The notes below the pieces were generated by a model. That model was not told the DNA's origin. It searched no databases and saw only the letters and a program-made list of their open reading frames with translations. Shown one piece after another: positions 19,077-26,596 of a stretch of 64,000 nucleotides of DNA; within the stretch, counting starts at the first letter, position 1, and each line of letters opens with the position of its first letter. This stretch comes from Sinorhizobium sojae CCBAU 05684 (GTDB lineage: Bacteria; Pseudomonadota; Alphaproteobacteria; Rhizobiales; Rhizobiaceae): contig NZ_CP023067.1 in NCBI RefSeq assembly GCF_002288525.1, positions 62,001 through 126,000 on the forward strand. Direction: 5' to 3'. Both the position numbers and the translations under genes were made by a program.

Positions 19077-19468
19077 GACTTCCTGGAACCGGCCGGCGGC
19101 CGTTTCGGTTTCGGCTTGCTTTCGATGCGATCCTCGAGCGCCCGAGTCAATGCGTCAAAAGGGGCATTCAGGAGATCGCGTCGGGCGACAATCACATAGT
19201 CGTGTCCGGGTTTCATTGCAAACCCCGCGCAAAGCCGCACGGCTTCTTTGAGGCGTCGGCGCATCCGATTTCGCTCGACGGCATTGCCGTGTTTCTTGGT
19301 GACGGTAAAGCCGACGCGGGGCTGCGCTCCCGGATCATCCCTGTCGAGCACTTCGAGGAGGAATAGCGGCCCTTTGCGACTTTCTCCGGCCCTGACTGCC
19401 AAAAACTGCGGACGGCTTTTCAGCCGTCCGACAGGAACTTTGTGTCTGTCTGTCATATGCCCGGACAT
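19073..19468 (-). CDS. rnpA: Ribonuclease P protein component
   Basis: 131 residues. Basic protein subunit of RNase P that helps the RNA subunit bind pre-tRNA leaders. The signature RNR region reads [18 protein letters not shown]. The family block [16 protein letters not shown] is intact. The C-terminus is a Lys/Pro/Arg-rich tail. The alternative ATG 4 codons downstream ([15 protein letters not shown]) is equally likely. It lies 21 bases after rpmH and overlaps yidC by 4 bases. Confidence 0.95.
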   Translation of the reverse strand: MSGHMTDRHKVPVGRLKSRPQFLAVRAGESRKGPLFLLEVLDRDDPGAQPRVGFTVTKKHGNAVERNRMRRRLKEAVRLCAGFAMKPGHDYVIVARRDLLNAPFDALTRALEDRIESKPKPKRPPAGSRKS

Positions 19469-19489
19469 AAGGATTCGGGCAGGCTCGGC

Positions 19490-19624
19490 TCAGGCCGAGA
19501 GACGCTTGCGGCCACGAGCCCGGCGGGCTGCGAGAACCTTGCGGCCACCATTGGTAGCCATACGTGCACGGAAGCCGTGACGGCGCTTGCGAACAAGCTT
19601 GGACGGTTGGTAGGTACGCTTCAT
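19490..19624 (-). CDS. rpmH: 50S ribosomal protein L34
   Basis: 44 residues, [20 protein letters not shown] and onward to the C-terminal RKRLSA, translated directly from the minus strand; the full length matches L34. It is the first gene of the rpmH-rnpA-yidC operon. The basic composition and the [20 protein letters not shown] segment are diagnostic. A good sigma-70 promoter lies about 110-140 bases upstream of the ATG. No dnaA or oriC-like DnaA-box cluster is visible on the other side, consistent with the alphaproteobacterial order, where the origin is elsewhere. Confidence 0.97.
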   Translation of the reverse strand: MKRTYQPSKLVRKRRHGFRARMATNGGRKVLAARRARGRKRLSA

Positions 19625-19732
19625 TTATTTAAATACCGCGGCGTGCGGCCCTTCTTGAGTTTGCGTTATGCAAGGAGCGTTTTCGTTACGGGCATAGCTC
19701 CGCACTTGGCGGTATGACCGAACGTGCGCGGC

Positions 19733-19761
19733 TTATAGGGACAAAAGCCCGGCAAAGTCAA
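19733..19761 (-). promoter_or_regulatory. Sigma-70 promoter of rpmH-rnpA-yidC
   Basis: On the minus strand, TTGACT (19761-19756) and CTATAA (19738-19733) are separated by exactly 17 bases. This is a close match to the consensus for a housekeeping ribosomal-protein promoter. Transcription would start near 19726, leaving a leader of about 100 bases before rpmH. Confidence 0.75.
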
Positions 19762-20178
19762 TTCCCGCCGCATGCCGCCTTGGGGCTCGGCCGCCATGGG
19801 AAGGGCGGGACTGGCGCCCGCCGGCGGTGCAAGACACCAGAAGCGCCTGGGATTTCATGGATCGAGCGCCTTTCCTGACCGGGAAACGAGCCGCCCGTTT
19901 CGTCACCGGTTCGCCGGATGATGGCGACGGTGGCGCGTGCCTTCGGCGCTGATCGGCCGCCGTCGTCCGCGACGAACTTCAGGAGTTCTGATACGGCTGC
20001 CCCCGCTTCTCTTCGGTTACGCAAGCCGCCGATACCACGGACCCGCGGCTCCCGCCGTTTCACGGCAAAGTGACTTGTTCCGCCCGCCCGTTCGGGCTGT
20101 CTTCGAGGGTACGGATCATTCGTCATTCATTCCGCTTCCATTCATGCCGGGGCGGACCACGCCGAGGGCAAGAACCGC
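19762..20178. other. Non-coding GC-rich intergenic stretch
   Basis: About 417 bases between the rpmH promoter and the TVP38 gene. A minus-strand open frame of 122 codons (19758-20126) has no recognisable domain and looks like a GC-rich chance frame, with Arg, Pro and Gly dominating. No tRNA, RNase P RNA core or obvious terminator was recognised. It must contain the promoter of the downstream plus-strand operon. Confidence 0.45.
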
Positions 20179-20982
20179 ATGGGCCCTGAACTGAGCGACA
20201 GCGCGGAAAAAGAAGAAGCGCCCGCGTACGGATCGTCGAGCCGAACGAGCGGCGAAGCCGATGGCGGTCGTTCGCTGTGGCGATTCGCTCCGTTTGCACT
20301 CCTCATCGCCGGGGGAGCGGCCTGCTATGCGCTGGGGCTCCAGCGATATCTGACCTTGTCGACACTGGTTGATCATCGGGAGGCGCTCAGTGCCTATGTC
20401 GGCGCCTATCCTCTCCGATCGGGACTCACCTTCTTTGCCGCCTATGTCGTCGCCGTGGTCTTCTCGATCCCGGCCGCATCGGTATTGACGATAGCCGCCG
20501 GCTTTCTGTTCGGCTGCCTTTTCGGTGGCGTCATCGCGATCGCCGCCGCCTCGCTGGGGGGCAGCCTTCTGTTCATGGCGGCGCGCGGTGCCCTGAGCGA
20601 TCTATTGCGGCGGCGCGCCGGGCGTTTCCTCGAGCGCCTCGCCACAGGCTTTCGCCGCGATGCCTTCCATTACCTGCTGATCCTGCGCCTCGTGCCGGTC
20701 TTTCCCTTCTTCATCGTCAATATCGCACCTGCCTTCTTCGGGGTGAAACTCCGCACCTTCGCCGTGGCGACCCTTCTCGGCATCGTGCCGGGCACCTTCG
20801 CCTATGCCTGGCTCGGCTGCGGCCTTGACGAGGTGATCGCCCGCGCGGCGGCGAGCGGGCGCGGGTTATCGCCGACGGATTTCGCCACGCGGCACATTTC
20901 CCTGGCGCTTCTCGCCCTGGCGCTCATTACGGCGCTGCCTCTCATCTACAGGCGAATACAGGCGCGCCGGAGAGAAAACTGA
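20179..20982 (+). CDS. TVP38/TMEM64 (DedA-superfamily, SNARE-associated) membrane protein
   Basis: 267 residues with five to six hydrophobic segments. The VTT-domain core at about 90-215 includes FSIPAASVLTIAAGFLFG and the RLVPVFPFFIVNIAPAFFGV block typical of the family. DedA/VTT proteins are thought to be lipid scramblases or transporters of the inner membrane. The N-terminal 40 residues are soluble and charged. The next gene starts 15 bases after its stop, so the two form an operon. Pairs of a TVP38 protein with a MerA-like flavoprotein are common in bacteria, which argues for linked function. Confidence 0.88.
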   Translation: MGPELSDSAEKEEAPAYGSSSRTSGEADGGRSLWRFAPFALLIAGGAACYALGLQRYLTLSTLVDHREALSAYVGAYPLRSGLTFFAAYVVAVVFSIPAASVLTIAAGFLFGCLFGGVIAIAAASLGGSLLFMAARGALSDLLRRRAGRFLERLATGFRRDAFHYLLILRLVPVFPFFIVNIAPAFFGVKLRTFAVATLLGIVPGTFAYAWLGCGLDEVIARAAASGRGLSPTDFATRHISLALLALALITALPLIYRRIQARRREN

Positions 20983-20997
20983 CAAGGGACGCGGTGC

Positions 20998-22422
20998 GTG
21001 GCTAGGATACTCAACCCGGACATCTGTGTGATCGGCGGCGGCGCCGCCGGTCTGTCCGTAGCCGCGGGTGCGGCCGCTTTCGGCGTGCCGGTTGTCCTCG
21101 TCGAGCACGGCAAGATGGGCGGGGATTGCCTGAATAATGGCTGCGTGCCCTCGAAGTCGCTGATCGCGGCCGCGAAACACGCGCAAGCGATCCGCAGGGC
21201 CGGCGCGTTCGGTCTCGTTGCCGCTGAGCCGGTCGTCGAAGGCGAACGGCTCAAGGACCGGATCAGCGCGGTCATAGCAGGCATCGCTCCGCATGATTCC
21301 GTCGAGCGGTTCACAAGCCTCGGCGTCGAGGTGCTGACGGAGACGGCGCGGTTCGTCGACGCGCGGACCGTTGCGGCCGGCGATCGCCTCGTCCGGGCCC
21401 GGCGCTTCGTGATCGCTACGGGCTCCTCGCCTGCAATTCCCGCGATTGCGGGCTTGGCGGAGACGCCATTCCTCACAAACGAGACGCTGTTTAAGCTGAA
21501 GGAGGTGCCCCGCCATTTGGTCGTCATCGGCGCCGGGGCGATGGGCCTGGAGATGGCGCAGGCCTATTCCCGGCTGGGCGCGCGCGTGACCGTAATTGAG
21601 AGCGCTGTGGCGCTCGCGAAGGAAGATCCGGAACTGAAAGCGATCATGCTGGACACACTCCGCGCCGAAAGTATCGCCCTGCACCAGCGCACGACGGTCC
21701 GCTCGGTGGCGCGCAGCGATGACGGCGTGATTCTGCGCTGCGAAAACGAAAGCGGGATCTTCCACGTCAATGGCAGCGACCTCTTGCTTGCGACCGGCCG
21801 CACCGCCAATCACGCTACGCTCGACCTCGCTGCCGCGGGCATTCGGCACGATGCCAGGCGCATCGAAGTCGCCGCGGACCTGCGCACCAGCAACCGCCGC
21901 GTCTATGCGATTGGCGATGCGGCCGGCGGCCTGCAGTTCACCCATGCGGCAAGCTACCACGCGCGGCTTGTCCTGCAGCAGATCCTCTTCCGCCTGCCGG
22001 CGCGAGAGATCCGCGCCATGATCCCCCGGGTTACCTTCACCGATCCGGAACTCGCCCAGGCCGGCCTCACTGAAGAGGAGGCACGGGAGAAATTCGGAAG
22101 CGTTGATATCGTTCGCTACGATTATTCGGCCAATGACCGTGTCCGAACCGATGGCCTCGGGCGCGGACAGATAAAGCTGGTGATCGGCCGGCGCGGCCGA
22201 ATTCTCGGCGCCGGCATTGCCGGCACGGGGGCGGGAGAAATGATCGACATCTGGGCCTTTGCCATTGCCAACCGTTTGACGCTCAAGAGCTTCCGTGATC
22301 ATGTGGCGCCCTATCCCACCCTTTCCGAGATTGGAAAACAGGCAGCGATCTCCTATTATTCTCCTATGGCACGACATCGCTTGGTCCGCGCCGCAATCCG
22401 CATCTTGCGGCGTTTCGGCTGA
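20998..22422 (+). CDS. MerA-like FAD/NAD(P)-dependent pyridine nucleotide-disulfide oxidoreductase
   Basis: 474 residues from a GTG start (MARILNPDICVIGGG). The FAD-binding GGGAAG is at 13-18 and the redox-active disulfide GGDCLNNGCVPSK has Cys44 and Cys49. An NAD(P)-binding VVIGAGAMGLEMAQ follows at about 180, then a C-terminal dimerisation domain. The C-terminal active-site motif of lipoamide dehydrogenase, HPTLSE, here reads YPTLSE (APYPTLSEIGKQ), so the catalytic His is Tyr, as in mercuric-reductase-like proteins. It is therefore unlikely to be a genuine lipoamide dehydrogenase. There is no N-terminal HMA domain. It sits between the TVP38 and histidine kinase genes. Confidence 0.88.
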   Translation: MARILNPDICVIGGGAAGLSVAAGAAAFGVPVVLVEHGKMGGDCLNNGCVPSKSLIAAAKHAQAIRRAGAFGLVAAEPVVEGERLKDRISAVIAGIAPHDSVERFTSLGVEVLTETARFVDARTVAAGDRLVRARRFVIATGSSPAIPAIAGLAETPFLTNETLFKLKEVPRHLVVIGAGAMGLEMAQAYSRLGARVTVIESAVALAKEDPELKAIMLDTLRAESIALHQRTTVRSVARSDDGVILRCENESGIFHVNGSDLLLATGRTANHATLDLAAAGIRHDARRIEVAADLRTSNRRVYAIGDAAGGLQFTHAASYHARLVLQQILFRLPAREIRAMIPRVTFTDPELAQAGLTEEEAREKFGSVDIVRYDYSANDRVRTDGLGRGQIKLVIGRRGRILGAGIAGTGAGEMIDIWAFAIANRLTLKSFRDHVAPYPTLSEIGKQAAISYYSPMARHRLVRAAIRILRRFG

Positions 22423-22443
22423 CGGCAGGGAAATTCTTCAAGC

Positions 22444-23925
22444 ATGGTAGAAGAGGTACGCCAGGACAATGCGACGGCGCCGCCCCGCGCGGCCGTGGGC
22501 TTTCTGCGCGGGCTCTCCGGCAAGATGCTCCTGCTGACGGTCGCCTTCGTCATGCTCGCGGAAGTGCTGATCTTCGTGCCCTCCGTCGCCAATATGCGAA
22601 TCCGCTGGCTTGAGGACCGGCTGAACACAGTCGCGGCCGCGGCCGTCGTCGTCGACGGTTTGCAGAACATCGAGCTGCCGCGCGCCGTGCAGCGCGAGAC
22701 CTTGATGGCAACCGGCACCAAGGCGATCGTCATCCGCCGCAAGGATGCGTCGCGGATGATCGCGACCGTGGACATGCCGCCTCAGGTCGACGGCGAATAC
22801 GACATCGCCAGTTTCACGGCGCTCGGCGCGGTCCGCGACGCTTTCGACACGCTGCTTTTCGGCGGCCATCGCATCATGCGTGTCTATGGGCCGCTCGGCG
22901 AAAGCGATGCGACGATAGAACTGGTGATGAAGGATGCCGGCCTGCGCAAGGCCATGCTCGTCTATTCGCGCAACGTTTTCCTGCTATCGATCGTCATCTC
23001 TCTGATCACCGCGGCGCTGATCTTCCTTGCGATCAACCGCATGCTGATCCTGCCGATCAGGCGGCTGACGACGAGCATGCAGGAATTCTCCGACGAGCCA
23101 TCGAACCCCGAACGCATGCTCGTGTCGCCCGAGGGCCGGGACGAACTGGCGGTCGCCGGCCAGCACCTTGCCAGCATGCAGCGCGAGTTGCAGAGGACCC
23201 TGAAGCAGCAGAAAAGCCTTGCCGAACTCGGCCTGGCCGTTTCGAAGATCAATCATGACATGCGCAACATTCTCTCCTCGGCGCAGTTGATCTCCGACCG
23301 GCTTGCCGCTGTCGATGACCCGGTCGTGAAGCGTTTCGCGCCGACATTGCTGAGAACCATCGACCGCGCGGTCGGCTACACGCATGAAGTCCTTTCCTAC
23401 GGACGCACAGCGGAGGCAGAGCCGCGCCGCCGCTTCGTCGCGCTTCGCCCGCTCGTCGACGATGTCTCCGAACTCCTGGCAATCGATGGCCAGAGCGGCA
23501 TCGAATTCGAAAACCAGGTTCGCGACGACGTCGTGGTGGATGCGGACAGCGAGCAGCTCTTCCGGGTCATCCACAATATCTGCCGCAATGCGGTCGAGGC
23601 GTTGGCGAACCACCAGCCGGAGGATGGGCGCGGCCGGGCGATCCGCGTCTCGGCGGTCCGCACGGGCGGTGTGGTGACGATCTCCATCGACGATACGGGC
23701 CCCGGCATGCCGGCCAAGGCGCGGGAAAACCTGTTCGCGGCCTTTCGCGGCTCGGCGCGCTCCGGCGGCACGGGGCTCGGACTCGCAATCGCCCGCGAAC
23801 TGGTGCTCGCCCATGGCGGCACGATCGCGCTCGTGGAAAAGCCGACGCCCGGGACGCTCTTCCGCATCGAACTGCCGGACCGCCCCGTCCGCCTTGATGC
23901 CTTCCGCGCGAAGGGGCGCTCCTGA
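22444..23925 (+). CDS. Membrane sensor histidine kinase without adjacent response regulator
   Basis: 493 residues. The membrane helix near 25-45 and a second at about 175-200 (NVFLLSIVISLITAALIFLA) bracket a periplasmic sensor of about 130 residues. A HAMP-like linker follows, then a phosphoacceptor helix, VSKINHDMRNILSSAQL, in which the usual HELRTPL is HDMRNIL. The ATPase domain has an N-box HNICRNAVEAL, G1 DDTGPGMP and G2 GTGLGLAI. It begins 21 bases after the flavoprotein stop, so it is likely in the same operon. No response regulator lies nearby, so its partner is encoded elsewhere. Confidence 0.92.
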   Translation: MVEEVRQDNATAPPRAAVGFLRGLSGKMLLLTVAFVMLAEVLIFVPSVANMRIRWLEDRLNTVAAAAVVVDGLQNIELPRAVQRETLMATGTKAIVIRRKDASRMIATVDMPPQVDGEYDIASFTALGAVRDAFDTLLFGGHRIMRVYGPLGESDATIELVMKDAGLRKAMLVYSRNVFLLSIVISLITAALIFLAINRMLILPIRRLTTSMQEFSDEPSNPERMLVSPEGRDELAVAGQHLASMQRELQRTLKQQKSLAELGLAVSKINHDMRNILSSAQLISDRLAAVDDPVVKRFAPTLLRTIDRAVGYTHEVLSYGRTAEAEPRRRFVALRPLVDDVSELLAIDGQSGIEFENQVRDDVVVDADSEQLFRVIHNICRNAVEALANHQPEDGRGRAIRVSAVRTGGVVTISIDDTGPGMPAKARENLFAAFRGSARSGGTGLGLAIARELVLAHGGTIALVEKPTPGTLFRIELPDRPVRLDAFRAKGRS

Positions 23926-24065
23926 GTTTCGGCCCTGCGAAGGCGCAGGGATAAGCGGGTCTCCATCCGTCCAAAAATGAATTTTTTCCCGAAAGGCGCT
24001 TGCAATCGCCGAAAGGACGCTTTAGAGGATCGCCACGCAAGCGGTGGTCACCGCTTCCAAGGCAC

Positions 24066-24142
24066 GCACCCGTAGCTCAGCTGGATAGAGCACCAGACTA
24101 CGAATCTGGGGGTCAGGAGTTCGAATCTCTTCGGGTGCGCCA
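24066..24142 (+). tRNA. tRNA-Arg (anticodon ACG)
   Basis: 77 bases with an encoded CCA end. The acceptor stem is GCACCCG/CGGGTGC. The D arm is AGCTCAGCTGGATAGAGC. The anticodon stem CCAGA/TCTGG encloses loop CTACGAA (anticodon ACG). The T arm contains GTTCGAAT. All four arms pair. No integrase or direct repeat was seen downstream. Confidence 0.97.
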
Positions 24143-24241
24143 TTTTTCTTCAAAACAAGCGCGATATGCCGGACGCAACGCGTGGTGCCGTTTGTCTTAT
24201 CACAAATGCCGCCCTGCACCTCTTCTTAAATCGAGGTCGCC

Positions 24242-24715
24242 TCATGCCGAGGGATGGCTGAAGCGGGCGACTTGCGCATCCTTCATCAGGTTGCGGAAGT
24301 TGGTGCCGGTCATATGGACCAGCGTCCGATGGTCGCCGCCTTCGAAATAGACATCGCTGGCCCTGTCGAGGCTTTCGTCGAGAATGACCGGTACGCCATA
24401 GGCCGATCCGATCGGCGGCACGGCGCCGACTTCGCAATCGGAGAAAAGCGAACTGACCTCGTCCTCGGAGGCAAGGCCCAAGCGCCTGTTCATGACGTCC
24501 TGCAATGTCGAGAGCTCGACGCGGTGCGTGGCAGGAACGACTGCCAGCACATAGCCCATTTCGTGGTGCACGACCACGGACTTGGCGAGCCTGTTGCCCG
24601 GCACATGGGCGGCCTCGGCGGTCTGGCTCGAGGTAGCGGTACGGTGATGAGCGACGGTGTCGTAGGTGACCCCTTCGCTGTCGATATAGTCCTGGAGTTT
24701 CTTAGCAATCGTCAT
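24242..24715 (-). CDS. YbaK/EbsC-family aminoacyl-tRNA deacylase-like protein
   Basis: 157 residues, one YbaK/ProX editing domain. Members hydrolyse mischarged tRNA such as Cys-tRNA-Pro or Ala-tRNA-Pro in trans. Seen are KSVVVHHEMGYVLAVVPATHRVEL near the substrate-Lys strand, GAVPPIG (the conserved GxxxPxG loop) and the C-terminal VHMTGTNFRNLM. The length is typical for free-standing members. It is a single gene with its own 213-base upstream region. The exact tRNA substrate is not evident. Confidence 0.87.
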   Translation of the reverse strand: MTIAKKLQDYIDSEGVTYDTVAHHRTATSSQTAEAAHVPGNRLAKSVVVHHEMGYVLAVVPATHRVELSTLQDVMNRRLGLASEDEVSSLFSDCEVGAVPPIGSAYGVPVILDESLDRASDVYFEGGDHRTLVHMTGTNFRNLMKDAQVARFSHPSA

Positions 24716-24928
24716 CTTAGTCGCCCCTTCTGATAAGTCGCGACGCGTGAAACTATTCTGCTCTGATCGCCTTGGAAGTCAACGTTGAATGGGCCCGAAC
24801 GCCGGCGCCGGTTCCGATTGAGAATTCTCCGCCTCACGGGCATGTGTGCGGCCGCGCCTTAAAAAATCGCGTCCGAGACCCACATGAATTGAGTGCTTCT
24901 GACGCTGCCAGCGGGAGGGAGGAACAGC

Positions 24929-25033
24929 ATGTACCGTTTCATGATGAAAGAACTAATGCTGACAATCGCCGGGCTCACGGTCTTTGCGGCATCGGCCCTG
25001 TTCCTGCTTTCGCAGACGCCGGCGGCGTCGTAA
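24929..25033 (+). CDS. Putative 34-residue single-helix membrane protein
   Basis: An unusually good ribosome site, GGGAGGGAGGAACAGC, lies directly before the ATG. It opens a 34-codon frame that starts MYRFMMKELMLTIAGL, continues TVFAASALFLLSQ and ends in TPAAS and TAA. The protein would be one membrane helix (about residues 9-28) with a short basic N-terminus. It lies 8 bases from the end of the convergent DUF1810 gene. It is too short for most gene finders. No homologue is recognised from memory. The site strength and hydrophobicity support a real small protein, but conservation is untested. Confidence 0.5.
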   Translation: MYRFMMKELMLTIAGLTVFAASALFLLSQTPAAS

Positions 25034-25041
25034 AGGCGGCC

Positions 25042-25470
25042 TCATTTTCCGGCGAGGGCATCGATCGTCCGCGAATCCCGTATTCCGTCGAAATAGTGCT
25101 CCAGCGCCCGGGCAAAGGCGCCGACGGTCGGGGCCGCAGCCTCGAAAAGGGTCATCGACGAGCGGAACTTGAGGTCGTCCGGCCTGCCGAAGATTTCGAG
25201 GGCGCTGCGCCCCTTGACGGCGTTGACCGCTTCCGTGCACTCCAGGATGCGGCGGCCGAGAAGCGGGTGCCGCAGATAGGCGATGGCCTCGTCCATGTTC
25301 GAGAGCGCGTAATATTGCGCCGTCGGCGAATGGCCGAGGCCCTGGATCTGCGGGAAGATGAACCACATCCAATGGCTTTTCTTGGCGCCGGCCCGAAGCT
25401 CCGCCAGCGCAATGCCGTAGATTCCATCTTGCGCTTTGACGAAGCGCTCGAGATCGAAGGCCTCGCTCAT
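25042..25470 (-). CDS. DUF1810 domain protein
   Basis: 142 residues, the whole DUF1810 domain. Family motifs are LERFVKAQDGIYGIALAEL, KKSHWMWFIFPQIQGLG, YYALSNMDEAIAYLRHPLLG and DDLKFRSSMTLF. The HWMW/FPQ block is diagnostic. The function of the family is unknown; it is soluble and cytoplasmic. It is a single gene, with an aldo/keto reductase remnant immediately upstream. Confidence 0.9.
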   Translation of the reverse strand: MSEAFDLERFVKAQDGIYGIALAELRAGAKKSHWMWFIFPQIQGLGHSPTAQYYALSNMDEAIAYLRHPLLGRRILECTEAVNAVKGRSALEIFGRPDDLKFRSSMTLFEAAAPTVGAFARALEHYFDGIRDSRTIDALAGK

Positions 25471-25506
25471 GGTTGCGGTCCTCGGCGTCGATCACCGCCC
25501 GCCGAT

Positions 25507-25872
25507 TCAGCCTCTCGGCCGCGGCGGTCGGTGTGGCTTCCTATTCACCCACCGTCGATGAACATGGACCTTGATGAGGCGCTCGTAAAGGCCGGCGATG
25601 GCGGCTTCGGTGGCCGGACCGATCGGCGAAGCATTGGATTGCGCCTGGACATAATTTCGGGCACAGGATGACGGAGACGTCGCTTGCCCCTCTTTTTCGA
25701 GAATCCAGCGCAACGCGAACTGCGCCATCGGCACGCCGGCCGGCACGAGTGCTCGCAGCTCTTGTCCGATAGCCGGAAAGAAGCCCGGAGGCGAGTGGCA
25801 CGCGGACAGTGATGCCGACATTCTTCTTCTTCGCCTTGGCAAGAAGAGCTCCTGCCGCCGCTGAAAAGCCGC
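25507..25872 (-). pseudogene. Aldo/keto reductase C-terminal remnant with frameshifts
   Basis: Pieces of one aldo/keto reductase C-terminus appear in order but in different frames on the minus strand: AKAKKKNVGITVRVPLASGLLSG (about 25780-25850), then ELRALVPAGVPMAQFALRWIL (about 25690-25755), then EAAIAGLYERLIKVHVHRRW (25549-25610). The usual segment between the first two is missing, so there is an internal deletion as well as frame changes. The 5' two thirds of the gene are absent; the remnant is cut off exactly at the stop of the YigZ-family gene. No intact copy lies in the window. Confidence 0.8.
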
Positions 25873-26457
25873 TCAGTTCTCCAGGGAGACGATCGCCTTG
25901 CCGCGGCTGAGATCGGTAACGAGCGCCAGCACGTCGTCTGCCAGGTCTTTTCGCATCTCGATCGTCAGCACGGCTCCGGTGTCCGTGAAGCTCTCATCGG
26001 TTATCACGACGCCGCGGCTTGCAAGGCGCGCCTTCATCAGCGCCAGGTCGGCGAAATCACAGGCGACCTTCGCTGCTTGTTTGTCGACGAGTTCGATCCT
26101 CTCGGCCGTTCCGAGGCAAAGTGCGGCGGTGCCGCCATAGGCGCGAATCAGGCCGCCGCTGCCGAGTAGGATGCCGCCGAACCAGCGTGTAACGAGGACC
26201 ACGACCCGATCGAGCTTCTGCCCGTCGATCGCAGCAAGGATCGGCTTGCCCGCCGTACCGCTCGGCTCGCCGTCGTCGCTGAAGCGGTAGGATTGGCCAA
26301 GGCGCCAGGCCCAACAATTGTGGTTAGCGGCGAGATCGGAATGCCCGGCCAGGAAAGCTTTTGCCGATAACTCGTCCTCGATCGGGCCGGCGATCGCGAG
26401 AAAGCGGCTCTTCTTGATTTCCTGTGTCGCAGTCTCGATGCGCTGGAGCGTGAACAT
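25873..26457 (-). CDS. IMPACT family protein YigZ (UPF0029)
   Basis: 194 residues. The N-terminal IMPACT domain (1-115) carries the signature FSDDGEPSGTAGKPIL and the VTRWFGGILLGSGGLIRAYGG block. The C-terminal DUF1949 domain runs to about 194. In eukaryotes IMPACT tunes Gcn2 signalling; in bacteria the role is uncertain, perhaps ribosome- or RNA-related. It is downstream of putA on the same strand but separated from it by a strong palindrome. An open frame upstream of this ATG has no family similarity. Confidence 0.92.
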   Translation of the reverse strand: MFTLQRIETATQEIKKSRFLAIAGPIEDELSAKAFLAGHSDLAANHNCWAWRLGQSYRFSDDGEPSGTAGKPILAAIDGQKLDRVVVLVTRWFGGILLGSGGLIRAYGGTAALCLGTAERIELVDKQAAKVACDFADLALMKARLASRGVVITDESFTDTGAVLTIEMRKDLADDVLALVTDLSRGKAIVSLEN

Positions 26458-26531
26458 CCGCTTTTCCGTCTTTTTGGCGGTGATAGCGGATTGGGGGATG
26501 GCGCGCCAGCAGGTCCTCGATCGTGCCTAAC

Positions 26532-26565
26532 AATCCACTACCCCCGCATGCGGGGTTAGTGGATT
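26532..26565. terminator. Long near-perfect hairpin downstream of putA
   Basis: AATCCACTA (26532-26540) pairs with TAGTGGATT (26557-26565), and the inside CCCCGCATGCGGGG (26542-26555) is fully self-complementary, with only one mismatch between the two blocks. It is about 34 bases long and lies 31 bases after the putA stop. There is no T-run in the putA direction, but ATTTTT follows on the plus strand. Confidence 0.6.
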
Positions 26566-26596
26566 GGGTTCATTTTTCTAGAAGAGGCGCGGGCCA

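Noticed and set aside
19758..20126. 122-codon minus-strand frame
   Set aside because: No recognisable domain, Arg/Pro/Gly-rich, no ribosome site, overlaps the rpmH promoter.
21000..22422. Lipoamide dehydrogenase annotation
   Set aside because: The C-terminal catalytic His is Tyr and no 2-oxoacid dehydrogenase genes are near; MerA-like flavoprotein is preferred.
24066..25900. Possible integration site at tRNA-Arg
   Set aside because: No integrase, no repeat of the tRNA 3' end and no phage genes downstream; the pseudogene nearby is better explained by a simple deletion.
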